Shown: positions 1-13,103, numbered from the stretch's first letter. The stretch is DNA of 32,261 nucleotides from Treponema sp. (GCA_031290455.1 JAITNP010000048.1:1-32261); one strand, 5' to 3'. A program made the numbers and translations. Notes: generated by a model not told the origin, from the letters alone.

Positions 1-224
1 CGCCCTCCGTAAAATATAGCATTGTCTATGACAACCCCGGTTATTTAAAATAACCTTATAACAATATATAGCACATTTATTTTTCCTTGTCCATAGAAAT
101 ACAGAAAAAAATAAAAAAAGTAGCGCTTACCTGGATTGCCTGCAAAATAGCGGAAATAGCAGCAAAGCACGGGTTCTCCAAAAAACCGACGGGGATTTGG
201 CCGAAGGTGGTGCTTTTTCCGATT
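1..224. other. Gene-free left edge
   Basis: I see no convincing gene in this AT-rich stretch. It contains a perfect 8-bp palindrome with a 1-nt centre (39-46 and 48-55, GGTTATTT/AAATAACC). It is too AT-rich, and lacks a following T-run, to be called a terminator. A short open frame at 87-284 runs into the IS66 debris that follows and shows no recognisable domain. Confidence 0.4.
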
Positions 225-458
225 TTAGGGGTGATATTTCAATGGAAAAGAAAAGTCACCTGGGTTATTTTACCAGAGTCCTGACGGCGCTGCCAGCGCT
301 TGTGGTCTTTATTCGCTCATTGAAACTGCTCGCCAAAACAGATGTGTCTCCTCCCGCTATTTGACCTATAATTTGAACCCGCTCCTCATGCGGTTTCTCT
401 TGCCGATTGGGAGGCTTTACTGCCCTGGAATGTCAAATACCGACTGGTAAAGATTTGA
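225..458 (+). pseudogene. IS66-family transposase C-terminal remnant
   Basis: Fragments of an IS66 transposase C-terminus can be read in shifting frames. From 241 the frame gives SPDGAASACGLYSLIETA, which resembles the family's 'G(A/S)xASAxLYSLIETAKANG' block. From 390 another frame gives LADWEALLPWNV, the closing 'EDYEALLPWN' block, ending at TGA 456-458. At least one frameshift separates them, near 385-390, and further indels are likely before 241. No terminal inverted repeats or other IS66 genes are visible, so this is decayed insertion-sequence debris. Confidence 0.6.
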
Positions 459-500
459 CGGATACGCGCTGGGCAGCAGGTGCACCTCCTAAAAAATCCC

Positions 501-529
501 TTGCTCATTGTATGGATATGTAATATTAT
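501..529 (+). promoter_or_regulatory. Putative sigma-70 promoter for the DUF3798 ABC operon
   Basis: A weak -35 (TTGCTC, 501-506) lies 17 nt upstream of a good -10 (TATTAT, 524-529), within an AT-rich leader. Transcription would start about 30 nt before the ATG at 565. A strong ribosome-binding site (GGAGG, 554-558) follows. The call rests only on matches to the consensus. Confidence 0.4.
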
Positions 530-564
530 GGTATATATTTACTATTTTGTTATGGAGGAATTGT

Positions 565-1836
565 ATGAAAAGAGTCAGTCTGATGGTTCTGGGAATGGTT
601 TTGGGCGGCGCCTTAATCCTTGCCGGATGCTCGAAACCGCAGCAGAGCGGTCCCGCTCCCGCCGGAGGGTCCACTGCCGGGACACAAGGCTCGGGGGCCG
701 CAGCTCCCTACCACATTGGGATGGTTACCGGTACCGTGTCCCAGTCGGAGGATGATCTCCGGGGTGCCGAGGAACTCATCAGGCGTTATGGGAAGGTAGC
801 CGATGGCGGCATTATCCAGCATATCACCTATCCGGATAACTTCATGGACCAGCAGGAAACGGTCATCACCCAGGTGGTAACCCTGGCGGACGATCCTTTG
901 ATGAAGGCCATTATCTTTAATCAGGCCATACCAGGGGCGGCGGAAGCCTTCAAGCGGGTCAAGGAACGCCGGCCTGATATTCTGCTCTTCGCGGGAGAGG
1001 CTCATGAGGACCCGCTGGTTATCCAACAGGCGGCAACCCTTGCCGTCAGCGCGGACTTTATTTCCCGGGGCTACACCATTGTCTGGGCCGCTCAACAGCT
1101 TGGGGCCGATACCTTCGTGCATATCTCCTTCCCCCGGCACATGTCCTATGAAACCCTGGGGCTTAGACGGCAGATATTTGAAGTGGCCTGCAATGATCTG
1201 GGACTGAAATTCGTGTTTGTGACCGCCCCGGACCCTACGTCCGATGTGGGAGTGGCTGGCGCTCAACAGTACATTCTTGAGCAGACTCCCCAGTGGATAC
1301 AAACCTACGGCGAGAAGTCGGTGTTCTTCTGTACCAATGATGCCCACACCGAGCCCCTCCTCAAGCAGCTTTTGACCTACGGCGGCATGTTCGTGGAAGC
1401 GGACCTCCCCTCGCCGCTCATGGGGTATCCCGGGGCCTTGGGGATCGATCTTACCGCCGAGACGGGTAACTTCCCCGCCATCCTCAAGAAGGTTGAAGAT
1501 GCGGTCGTTGCCAAGGGTGGGACCGGCAGGTTCGGTACCTGGGCCTTCTCCTATGGTTTCTCCGCATCCGCAGGGCTTGGCGAATTCGCCAAGCGGATCC
1601 TCGACGGAAAGGCGACCCTGGAAAGTATGAACGATCTCTATGCCGCCCTTGGGGAATTCACCCCTGGCGCCAAATGGAACGGTGGCTATTACGTCGATGC
1701 CAATACCGGTGTTCGCGCCCGGAACCAGGTCCTCATCTATATGGATACCTATATCATGGGCCAGGGATATCTGCCCACCACCGCTCAGACGGTTCCTGAA
1801 AAGTACTACAACATCAAGTTCCAGAAGAGTAATTAG
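565..1836 (+). CDS. DUF3798-family lipoprotein, ABC importer substrate-binding protein
   Basis: A 423-residue protein with a lipoprotein signal peptide: MKR, a hydrophobic stretch, then lipobox LAGC (Cys about residue 22), followed by a Ser/Gly/Ala-rich linker. The mature part shows conserved blocks I associate with DUF3798: GMVTGTVSQSEDDLRGAEE, 'HITYPDNFMDQQET', 'HISFPRHMSYE' and 'APDPTSDVGVAGAQQ'. By position it should be the binding protein for the ATPase and two permeases that follow. The ATG at 565 is chosen because GGAGG sits 6 nt upstream and the signal peptide begins there; an upstream in-frame ATG at 508 would add 19 residues before the signal. The ligand is unknown. The family has a periplasmic-binding-protein look, and the permeases point to the ribose/BMP-nucleoside branch, but no substrate is established from sequence. 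Confidence 0.85.
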   Translation: MKRVSLMVLGMVLGGALILAGCSKPQQSGPAPAGGSTAGTQGSGAAAPYHIGMVTGTVSQSEDDLRGAEELIRRYGKVADGGIIQHITYPDNFMDQQETVITQVVTLADDPLMKAIIFNQAIPGAAEAFKRVKERRPDILLFAGEAHEDPLVIQQAATLAVSADFISRGYTIVWAAQQLGADTFVHISFPRHMSYETLGLRRQIFEVACNDLGLKFVFVTAPDPTSDVGVAGAQQYILEQTPQWIQTYGEKSVFFCTNDAHTEPLLKQLLTYGGMFVEADLPSPLMGYPGALGIDLTAETGNFPAILKKVEDAVVAKGGTGRFGTWAFSYGFSASAGLGEFAKRILDGKATLESMNDLYAALGEFTPGAKWNGGYYVDANTGVRARNQVLIYMDTYIMGQGYLPTTAQTVPEKYYNIKFQKSN

Positions 1837-1854
1837 GTCGCATGAGGAAGACCG

Positions 1855-3495
1855 ATGGCAAACAACGTGCCCCTTTTACGAATGGAAGGGGTTTCCAAGG
1901 ATTTTTACGGTACCACGGTTCTGCAGGATGTTACCTTTTCCCTTAATCGGGGGGAGATTGTCGGGCTGGTGGGGGAAAATGGCGCGGGAAAAACCACCCT
2001 GATGCACATACTTTTTGGTATGCCTGTCATCGCCGATACCGGTGGGTACGGTGGACAGGTCTATATACAGGGTGAACCCGTGGCCTTTAAAAGTCCCTTC
2101 GACGCCCTGGATGCGGGGATTGGCATGGTCCATCAGGAATTTTCCCTGATTCCCGGCTTTACCGCTTACGAGAACATCATGCTCAACCGGGAACCCCTGG
2201 GTTCAAACCTGGGGGTGGCAATCTTTGGGGAACGGCTTGGTACCCTTAAGCGGGATGTCATGATACGTCGTTCCCGGGATGCCATCAATAAACTGGGGGT
2301 AAAAATTGCGCCGGAAACGGTAGTAACTGAAATGCCGGTGGGACACAAGCAGTTCACCGAGATTGCCCGGGAAATAGACCGGGACCAGGTCAAGCTCCTC
2401 GTGCTGGATGAGCCGACGGCGGTGCTCACCGAAGGAGAGGCGGAAATTCTCCTTGGGGCGCTGAAACGGCTGGCCGAAGGGGGGATCGCCATCATTTTCA
2501 TCTCCCACCGCCTCCAGGAAGTTACCCGCCTGGTAGACCGGGTGGTGGTGCTCCGGGACGGCAAGATCATTAAGGATGTGCCTAATACCAGGCTGACGGT
2601 GTTGGATATCGCATCCTGGATGGTGGGCCGGGAAGTGGGCGCTGCTGGGGATCGCCTGGGGGAACGCCCCCTGACCGGGGAAGCCCTGCGGGTCGAACAC
2701 CTCTGGGTGGACATGCCCGGCGAAACGGTTCGGGATGTGTCTTTTTCCGTAAAACAGGGGGAAATTTTCGGCATCGGCGGACTTGCAGGCCAAGGGAAGC
2801 TGGGAATCCCCAATGGTATCATGGGGCTCTATGCCGCAGGGGGAACGGTGTTGCTTGACGGCGCGGCGGTCCCCTTGGGAAACCCCAAGACCGCCCTGGA
2901 CACGGGGATGGCCTTTGTCTCCGAGGACCGCCGGGGAGTGGGTCTCCTCCTGGATGAGAGCCTTGACTGGAACATCGCTTTTGGGGCCATGCAGACCAAG
3001 GGGGCTTATCTCAAATCCTACGGTGGTGGTCTCTTTCATCTTCGAGACGAAAAGGCCATGAGCGCGCTGGCAGCGGAGTATATCCGTAAGCTGGAAATCA
3101 AATGCACCGGCCCTAAGCAGCCCGCCAAGGAACTGTCCGGGGGGAATCAGCAAAAGGTCTGCCTTTCCAAAGCCTTTGCCCTGCACCCGAAACTGCTCTT
3201 CGTTTCCGAGCCGACCCGGGGCATTGACGTGGGGGCCAAGAAGATCGTCCTCGAAACCCTTGAGGCCTATAACCGGGAAGCGGGGACCACCATCGTGATG
3301 GTTTCCAGCGAGCTTGAGGAACTCCGTTCTATTTGCGATCGTATCGCCATCGTGGATGAGGGGCGGATCGCGGGGATCCTCGCCCCTGGTTCAGCGGCAG
3401 CGCAATTCGGCATCCTCATGTCCGGTGGACATATCACGGCTGACGGCTCGGTCGTAACCGGTGAAACCGTTATATCCGATGGAGCGCAGGTATGA
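1855..3495 (+). CDS. ABC transporter ATP-binding protein, two nucleotide-binding domains (RbsA/BMP type)
   Basis: A 546-residue tandem ABC ATPase that would energise the importer encoded by its neighbours. Domain 1 is canonical: Walker A GENGAGKTT (about 40-48) and Walker B LLVLDEPTAVL. Its signature is divergent (VGHKQFTEIAREI). Domain 2 is degenerate at its P-loop (GGLAGQGKLG, lacking the usual Ser/Thr after Lys) but keeps a perfect LSGGNQQK signature. Its Walker B reads LLFVSEPTRGID. Such asymmetry is normal in RbsA/MglA/YufO-type ATPases, where one site hydrolyses ATP. The gene lies 18 nt after the binding protein, with GAGGAAG as ribosome-binding site, and overlaps the next gene by 4 nt (ATGA), so translational coupling is likely. 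The family is certain; the substrate is not. Confidence 0.92.
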   Translation: MANNVPLLRMEGVSKDFYGTTVLQDVTFSLNRGEIVGLVGENGAGKTTLMHILFGMPVIADTGGYGGQVYIQGEPVAFKSPFDALDAGIGMVHQEFSLIPGFTAYENIMLNREPLGSNLGVAIFGERLGTLKRDVMIRRSRDAINKLGVKIAPETVVTEMPVGHKQFTEIAREIDRDQVKLLVLDEPTAVLTEGEAEILLGALKRLAEGGIAIIFISHRLQEVTRLVDRVVVLRDGKIIKDVPNTRLTVLDIASWMVGREVGAAGDRLGERPLTGEALRVEHLWVDMPGETVRDVSFSVKQGEIFGIGGLAGQGKLGIPNGIMGLYAAGGTVLLDGAAVPLGNPKTALDTGMAFVSEDRRGVGLLLDESLDWNIAFGAMQTKGAYLKSYGGGLFHLRDEKAMSALAAEYIRKLEIKCTGPKQPAKELSGGNQQKVCLSKAFALHPKLLFVSEPTRGIDVGAKKIVLETLEAYNREAGTTIVMVSSELEELRSICDRIAIVDEGRIAGILAPGSAAAQFGILMSGGHITADGSVVTGETVISDGAQV

Positions 3496-4550
3496 ATAGC
3501 AGTATTAACGGGAAGCTCAGGGAATTTATCCTTGATTTTGGGTGGCCCCGGCTCATCATCTTCTGTTTTGTGGCGCTCCTCTTCATCGCCGCCCCCTTTG
3601 TGGGGGTCCGGGTGGACAACTCCCTCATGAACGTGTTGGTCCGGTTCGGCCAGAACGGGGTCATGGTCTTGGCCTTGGTACCCATGATGCAGGCCGGAGC
3701 AGGGCTTAACTTCGGGCTTCCTGTGGGGATCATCGCCGGGCTTTTGGGGTCCACCCTGGCCATGCAATTCGAGTTGACCGGCGCCCTGGGCTTCTCAGGG
3801 GCCATCGTCCTCAGCCTCCCCTTTGCCCTGGGCTTCGGCTGGCTCTACGGCCTCCTCCTCAACAAGGTTAAGGGTGAGGAGATGACCATCGCCATGTACG
3901 TGGGTTTTTCCATTGTTACCTTCATGGCCATCTTATGGCTCATCCTTCCCTACACCAACCCTACCATGGTATGGGGCTATACCGGGCAGGGACTGCGGAC
4001 CACTATCACCTTGGAAGGGTACTGGGCACAGATACTCAACAACTTCCTGGTGGTTAAAATAGGGCGCAATTTTGAGTTCCCCACCGGGACCATCCTCTTC
4101 TTCGCGTTCATGGCCTTTATCATGTGGCTCTTCATGCGGAGCCGTACCGGGACGGCCCTTACCGCGGTCGGGTCCAACCCCGATTTTGCCCGGGCCGGAG
4201 GCGTTTCAGCGGACCGGATGCGGACCATCAGCGTCATCGTGTCCACGGTGTACGGCGCCATCGGCATCCTGATGTACCAGCAGAGTTTTGGCTTCATCCA
4301 GGTCTACCAGGCTCCCATTTACATGGCCTTTCCCGCGGTGGCGGCAATACTTTTGGGAGGCGCTTCGGTGAACAAGGCGAGCATCCTCAACGTGGTGGTG
4401 GGAACCTTCCTCTTCCAAAGCATCCTCGCCATGACCCCCTCGGTGATCAACAGCATCCTCAAGACCGATATGTCCGAGGTTATCCGGATCCTCATCTCCA
4501 ATGGCATGATCATCTATGCGTTGACCCGGAAAACGAAGGTTACGAAATGA
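3492..4550 (+). CDS. ABC transporter permease (BPD_transp_2/RbsC-like), first of two
   Basis: A 352-residue polytopic inner-membrane protein with roughly eight to ten hydrophobic segments. The conserved permease signature is 'AVGSNPDFARAGGVSADRMR', followed by 'AAILLGGASVNKAS', typical of the ribose/branched-chain permease superfamily. It starts inside the ATGA overlap with the ATPase gene and ends in another ATGA overlap with the second permease, so the three proteins are probably made in fixed proportions. Together with the next gene it would form a heterodimeric transmembrane channel. Family certain, ligand unknown. Confidence 0.9.
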   Translation: MNSSINGKLREFILDFGWPRLIIFCFVALLFIAAPFVGVRVDNSLMNVLVRFGQNGVMVLALVPMMQAGAGLNFGLPVGIIAGLLGSTLAMQFELTGALGFSGAIVLSLPFALGFGWLYGLLLNKVKGEEMTIAMYVGFSIVTFMAILWLILPYTNPTMVWGYTGQGLRTTITLEGYWAQILNNFLVVKIGRNFEFPTGTILFFAFMAFIMWLFMRSRTGTALTAVGSNPDFARAGGVSADRMRTISVIVSTVYGAIGILMYQQSFGFIQVYQAPIYMAFPAVAAILLGGASVNKASILNVVVGTFLFQSILAMTPSVINSILKTDMSEVIRILISNGMIIYALTRKTKVTK

Positions 4551-5659
4551 AAAAGCGCTTTCGATTCGGCCACTTTCTGGCGGATAACGCGGTGGTGTTC
4601 ATTTTCCTGGTGATTACCCTGGGGGCAACCCCCATATCAGGATTGTCGATTGTTTCTATAATCCAGGAAATATTCACCCGGATAGGCCGGAACTGCTTCC
4701 TGGTCTTCAGCCTGATCCTCCCCATCATGGCGGGGATGGGGATCAACTTCGGGATGATCCTGGGGGCCATGGCAGGACAAATCGGCCTTATCTTCGCGGT
4801 GGACTGGAACATTGTGGGGGTACCGGGGCTTATCTTCGCCAGCCTCATTGCCGTGCCCGTTGCCGCGGGGCTGGGCTGGCTGGCCGGGCAGATCCTCAAC
4901 CGCGCCCGGGGAAGGGAAATGGTTACCGGGTACATCCTGGGCTTTTTCATGGACGGCTTTTATCAGTTGGTGGTACTCTACCTCATGGGTGGGGTGATCC
5001 CGATCCATTCCCTGAACATCACCCTCAGCCGGGGCTACGGGATCCGGAACACCCTCACCCTGGACTCGGTGCGCCAATCCCTGGACCGGCTCTTCCCCCT
5101 GCGTATCGGTCCTATCGTCCTTCCCCTGGCCAATTACTGCATCATCGGCCTTTTGTGTCTTTTTATCATCTGGTTCAGGCGGACCAAGCTGGGTCAGGAC
5201 ATGCGGGCGGTGGGTCAGGACCAGGCCGTGGCCCACGCTTCGGGGATACCGGTGGACAGGACCCGGATCATCGCCATTGTGATCTCCACCATTCTGGCAA
5301 GCCTGGGCCAGCTCATCTTCCTGCAAAACATGGGGAACATAGCTACTTACAATGCCCATAAGCAGACCGGCTTCTTCGCCGCCGCCGCGATCCTCGTGGG
5401 GGGCGCTTCGGTGAGCAAGGCCACTATCCCCAATGTCTTCATCGGGACCGTGCTGCTCCACCTGATGTATATCGTGGTGCCCCGGGCCGGGGCCAATCTC
5501 TTTGGTTCGGCCATGATCGGGGAATACTTCCGGGATGCCTTCAGTTATGGGGTCATAGCCCTGGCTCTGGTGCTACACGCCTGGCGCAAGCGGGCCAACG
5601 CAGAACTCGCCCGTTCAGGACTGCGGGGTGTGGCCGCCGGCAAGCAAGGGGGAGCATAA
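4547..5659 (+). CDS. ABC transporter permease (BPD_transp_2/RbsC-like), second of two
   Basis: A 370-residue polytopic membrane protein, distantly similar to the preceding permease. It shares the block 'AVGQDQAVAHASGIPVDRTR' and 'AAAILVGGASVSKATIPN'. The start at 4547 is fixed by the ATGA overlap with the upstream gene and by the charged N-terminus MKKRFRFGHF before the first membrane span. The reading frame stays open further upstream, inside the neighbour, but that extension has no membrane character. The C-terminal tail (about residues 345-370) is basic and cytoplasmic in character. It would pair with the product of the previous gene in the importer. Confidence 0.9.
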   Translation: MKKRFRFGHFLADNAVVFIFLVITLGATPISGLSIVSIIQEIFTRIGRNCFLVFSLILPIMAGMGINFGMILGAMAGQIGLIFAVDWNIVGVPGLIFASLIAVPVAAGLGWLAGQILNRARGREMVTGYILGFFMDGFYQLVVLYLMGGVIPIHSLNITLSRGYGIRNTLTLDSVRQSLDRLFPLRIGPIVLPLANYCIIGLLCLFIIWFRRTKLGQDMRAVGQDQAVAHASGIPVDRTRIIAIVISTILASLGQLIFLQNMGNIATYNAHKQTGFFAAAAILVGGASVSKATIPNVFIGTVLLHLMYIVVPRAGANLFGSAMIGEYFRDAFSYGVIALALVLHAWRKRANAELARSGLRGVAAGKQGGA

Positions 5660-5661
5660 GG

Positions 5662-6123
5662 ATGCAGCAGGGAGACAAAAAAACAAAGCAGCGCCGGTTC
5701 ATGATACGGGGAGCGCTGGTCCTCCTGTGGATAGGTCTGGGGGCGGTACTCTTCATCTTCAATCGGGGGCACACCCTTTTGGTGGATAACCGTAACGGGG
5801 AAAATCCCCGCCTCAGCGCGCCGGACCGCATCACCGTGTCGGTGGACCAGGGGCAAAGGCTTGAGTTTTTTCGGGGTGACCGGGACCGCTTTGCAGTGGT
5901 CGGTTCAAAGCATCAGATATGGATCGAATTCAGCGATGGGACGCCCCCTTTTACCGGCCAATTCACCCTGCCCATTCGAAACGATATGTACTTCCTCTCG
6001 ATACCCAAGATGATCAACGGCATTGAGCCTTTCGTGGAGGTCTTCCACACCGCCCCGGAACCCCGGAATACCGCTGCGGAGGAGGAACTGCCCCTGGGTG
6101 AGGATGAGTTGATCGGTGAATGA
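5662..6123 (+). CDS. Small membrane-anchored protein at the end of the ABC operon
   Basis: A 153-residue protein with a basic N-terminus (MQQGDKKTKQRRF), one transmembrane helix (about 16-37, IRGALVLLWIGLGAVLFIF) and a soluble extracytoplasmic part of about 110 residues that looks beta-rich. It ends in an acidic tail (EEELPLGEDELIGE). It starts 2 nt after the second permease, so it belongs to the transporter operon. A small DUF6672-like protein is my guess from genomic context with DUF3798 transporters, but I cannot confirm the family by eye. It could be an accessory subunit. No catalytic motif is visible. Confidence 0.7.
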   Translation: MQQGDKKTKQRRFMIRGALVLLWIGLGAVLFIFNRGHTLLVDNRNGENPRLSAPDRITVSVDQGQRLEFFRGDRDRFAVVGSKHQIWIEFSDGTPPFTGQFTLPIRNDMYFLSIPKMINGIEPFVEVFHTAPEPRNTAAEEELPLGEDELIGE

Positions 6124-6173
6124 GCATGAAGCGCATTTTATTTGGTTATGGTGTTTTTTAAGGAGAATATAGT

Positions 6174-6352
6174 TTGAAAAAAGCATCGGTCGTTTTCGGC
6201 TTGGCCTTGGTGTCCCTGATGATGCTCTGTCCGCGTGCGGTATTGGCCGGAGGAGACAAACAGGAAAGTCAAAAGAGATCGCAAAGATTTTTATCATTCT
6301 TTTTCCTCTGCGTCATATCTTTCCTCAAGGAGTATAAAAAACAAGTACAATC

Positions 6353-6356
<4 letters not shown>
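6174..6356 (+). pseudogene. Truncated N-terminus of a secreted/substrate-binding protein gene
   Basis: A good ribosome-binding site (AAGGAG, 6160-6165) precedes a TTG codon that opens MKKASVVFGLALVSLMMLCP followed by RAVLAGGDKQ. That is a convincing signal peptide of the kind found on treponemal binding proteins. After about 30 residues the sequence loses any protein character (KRSQRFLSFFFLCVIS...) and ends at 6356, overlapping the next gene by 4 nt. I read it as the 5' stub of a second binding-protein gene cut off by the sequence that brought the phosphonate genes. A genuine 60-residue secreted peptide cannot be excluded. Confidence 0.4.
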
Positions 6357-10642
<4,286 letters not shown>

Positions 10643-10661
10643 GGGGTCAAATAGCCGGTCG

Positions 10662-10847
10662 TTACGCGAAGAAATCGACATTATTCCCCAGGTTGGGATC
10701 GGTAACTACCCCAACGGAATCTACCAGGTTTAAGAGAGCGGCCCCTTGAGCCGATGCGTTCTGCAGCGACATGGCTTGGATCCGCATTGCCGCTTCTTGC
10801 CGAATCCACTGCTGGGATAGGGTTGTCGATAAAGATAGTATATCCAT
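10662..10847 (-). CDS. YjfB-family putative motility-associated small protein
   Basis: A protein of about 61 residues, convergent with pepM. It begins MDILSLSTTLSQQWIRQEA and ends NLGNNVDFFA. The pattern of N-terminal 'MDI..LS..LSQ', central 'QNASAQGAALLNLVDS' and C-terminal 'G.N.D' matches the small YjfB family, whose members occur in motile bacteria and have no established biochemical role. I use the ATG at 10847 because family members start MDI; an in-frame TTG at 10865 would add six residues. No strong Shine-Dalgarno sequence is visible for either. The frame is intact and its family-like ends make a shadow frame unlikely. Confidence 0.75.
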   Translation of the reverse strand: MDILSLSTTLSQQWIRQEAAMRIQAMSLQNASAQGAALLNLVDSVGVVTDPNLGNNVDFFA

Positions 10848-10883
10848 GGTTGTACTATCGGCCAAAAAGGTCCAAAATATGAT

Positions 10884-12065
10884 ATGATTTTATACGATCC
10901 GGGCCTGAATATGGTCTATAAAGCCTATGGTATCATGCTGCCGATCTCCCCTTCCCGGGCGGATCGGATTATGGATTTCCTTGAACAGGCGGCTGTTTTG
11001 GAGACTCCGGGGGTGGGACCGGTTTATACGGTTGCCGAGGCCCTCGATTTTCTGGGGGAACCCAGGGCTTCGGATGAAGCCCTGGAAAACGCCGTCATTA
11101 GCCGGGAGGACCTGGAACGGGTGCATCAAAAAGAATTTATCGCGACACTCTACGAAGACGGTCCTGATCCAGGTGGACTGGTACAGGCGCTGCTCAACGC
11201 CTGGGAACTCATCGACGACCAGGGACGGCTCAACCGTTATGAGCCGGACAAGGCCATGAAGCCCTTGCAGGAGCTTTTCCGCATGGTCCGTGCCCAGGTG
11301 GGTGGTACCTACCTGGCTGCCCGGCTTGCCCTTTCAGCAGGTGCCACAACCGGTACGCCGCCTTTCTGCTATTACCTCGGGGGTGGTATGCATCATGCCC
11401 GGTACGACAGCGGGGCCGGGTTCTGTCTGCTCAACGATATCATGATAGCGGCCCGGAAACTGCACGCTGAAAACCGGGTGAACCTTATATGGGTGGTGGA
11501 CGTGGATGCTCATAAAGGATGCGGTACTGCGGAACTGGTATGCTTCGCCCGGGAAAAGGGCGACCTGGGGGTGCATACAAATGACCCGACCGGTGGAACC
11601 GCCGGTCATGTAAAGAGCAGGGATATCCTCAACCTTTCGATTCACATGGCCCGGGGCTGGCCCCTGGATGCGGAGACGCTGAGTACTGCCCAGCCGGGAA
11701 GGGCGCCCCGTGTCCCTGGGGATGTAGAAATCCCTATCGAACAGGGGGCTGAAGCCGACTATATCTCGGGACTTGCCCGGGGACTTCATAGATTGGAGGC
11801 GCTTTCCGGTGGAGTGAAACCGGACCTCGTCCTGGTGGTTGACGGCGCGGACCCTTATGAGCATGACGGGCTTCTTTCAAGCGGTCTGCTCAAGCTGACT
11901 TTGGAGCAGTGTGTCCAACGGGATCGTCTGATCTATGACTACCTCCAAGAACGGAACATTCCATCGGCATGGATCATGGCAGGCGGCTATGGGGAACGGG
12001 CCTGGGAACCGGGGGCGCATTTTTTAGGGATTTTGGGGTTACGGATGGACGCGGATAACCAATGA
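10884..12065 (+). CDS. Histone-deacetylase-family (acetoin/polyamine deacetylase-like) amidohydrolase
   Basis: A 393-residue zinc amidohydrolase of the arginase/HDAC fold, about the usual size. Visible motifs are GGGMHHARYD (His-His dyad, about 167-176) and GAGFCLLNDIMIAARK. Zn ligands are Asp and His in VVDVDAHKGCGTAE, plus a third Asp in VDGADPYEHDGL. The C-terminal catalytic Tyr is in MAGGYGERAW. In bacteria such enzymes remove acetyl groups from polyamines, acetoin-pathway proteins or other small molecules; the substrate cannot be read from sequence. 'HKGCGTAE' replaces the common 'HHGNGTQ', a variant seen in a subset of the family. It ends in an ATGA overlap with an IS1182 fragment, so its last few residues may derive from the insertion. 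Confidence 0.85.
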   Translation: MILYDPGLNMVYKAYGIMLPISPSRADRIMDFLEQAAVLETPGVGPVYTVAEALDFLGEPRASDEALENAVISREDLERVHQKEFIATLYEDGPDPGGLVQALLNAWELIDDQGRLNRYEPDKAMKPLQELFRMVRAQVGGTYLAARLALSAGATTGTPPFCYYLGGGMHHARYDSGAGFCLLNDIMIAARKLHAENRVNLIWVVDVDAHKGCGTAELVCFAREKGDLGVHTNDPTGGTAGHVKSRDILNLSIHMARGWPLDAETLSTAQPGRAPRVPGDVEIPIEQGAEADYISGLARGLHRLEALSGGVKPDLVLVVDGADPYEHDGLLSSGLLKLTLEQCVQRDRLIYDYLQERNIPSAWIMAGGYGERAWEPGAHFLGILGLRMDADNQ

Positions 12066-13001
12066 AAAATGTTGGTTTAAATCTTAATATAAATTTTTTG
12101 GAAGAAGGAGAAACAAAAAAGGTAGCGGCGAAGATAGTAAGCCAGCACCAAGCGCGAGACCAGCAGGAAGTGACGCCGGGAACGGATAGAGCAAAAGAAC
12201 AAGAGCAGGCTGCCAAGAAGATAGAACGGATAAAGGCGAAAGCGAAAAAGATAGGGGAGTTTCTGTTGACACACCAGCCGAAACTGGGGAGTGGAGGGGA
12301 AGTTGCGCTGTTTGAACCGCTGCTCACACAGGTGGAAGAAATCATGGCGAGCTGACGAGCAAGGAGAAGCCGCTTAAAAAGGCACTTGTGTTAGGGGACA
12401 CGGGGTATTTTTCAGAGGAGAACTTAAAGGTAGCGGAGGAACATGAGGTAGCAGTACTCATACCCGATCAGCAATTCCACAAACGGGACGAACGGTTTGA
12501 AGGCCGATTGGATCAGGTCAAGAGCACGGGCCGGTACCCATTGAATCAGTTTATGTTTAATGAAGAAACGAACAGCTATAGTTGTCCTGAGGGGAAGGAG
12601 TTAAGCTATAAAGGAGCGGTAAAGCTCAACCGAAACCGTGGAAAAAATATCAGGCGAAGAGCAGTGATTGCAAGGAATGTCCGAGTCGTGAAAAATGTAT
12701 TGCGTCACGGGGAGGCGCGAAGGCGCCGAAGCGGACGTTATTTGTGTCTGACAAGGCTGGGAGTGACAACCGGTGTGAGCGGATGCGGGAGAAAATAGGC
12801 GAGGTAGAAAACAGGATCAAATACGGACAACGGATGCACATAAGAGAGCCGGTATTTGCGAACATCAGGTATTGCAAAGAGATGAACCGGTTTACGATGC
12901 GGGGAAAAGAGCAGGTGAACCGGCAGTGGCTCTGCACCGTGCACAACAGAGGGAAATGCGCGGAGGCTTATGGCCCGAGGAAGCATGGCGGGGTGAAATA
13001 G
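12062..13001 (+). pseudogene. Degraded IS1182-family transposase
   Basis: Three collinear fragments of one DDE transposase can be read. 12062-12355 (97 residues) contains the lysine-rich 'KKIERIKAKAKKIGEFLLTH' segment and then jumps to 'FEPLLTQVEEIM', skipping the segment that normally lies between (internal deletion). After a frameshift near 12350, 12388-12640 gives 'LVLGDTGYFSEENLKVAEE' and the Asp/Gln-rich core. After a second shift at the A6 run 12642-12647, the frame gives the zinc-ribbon-like 'SSDCKECPSREKC', then 'SDKAGSDNRCERMREKI' and the C-terminal 'IREPVFANIRYCKEMNRFT' up to the stop at 13001. The N-terminal domain is absent. This is a dead element; I found no terminal inverted repeats. 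Confidence 0.82.
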
Positions 13002-13103
13002 GGGGACAGGGCGAGGAAGAGGCGTCCTATTGGGCGCCGGAACACGTGCGGGGTGTATACATAAAAATAAGTTTTTGGGGAGAGGATACAAGTTCTGGGA
13101 AAC
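13002..13103. other. Spacer between IS1182 remnant and RM module
   Basis: About 100 nt of sequence with no gene. It probably includes the distal end of the decayed insertion sequence, but I could not identify a terminal repeat. The following repeat arms begin at 13104. Confidence 0.4.

Noticed and set aside
613-1347. Minus-strand open frame of 244 codons opposite the DUF3798 gene
   Set aside because: No motif, and the opposite strand has a lipobox, a ribosome-binding site and family blocks.
2203-3186. Minus-strand open frame of 327 codons inside the ABC ATPase gene
   Set aside because: It has no recognised motif and lies wholly within a gene with clear Walker and signature motifs; high GC gives long antisense frames.
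4637-5461. Minus-strand open frame of 274 codons opposite the second permease
   Set aside because: Histidine/aspartate/glycine-rich translation typical of an antisense shadow of a membrane protein gene.
12640-12650. Programmed ribosomal frameshift at the A6 run of the IS1182 transposase
   Set aside because: Other frameshifts and an internal deletion in the same gene show it is decayed, so the A6 shift is more simply a mutation.
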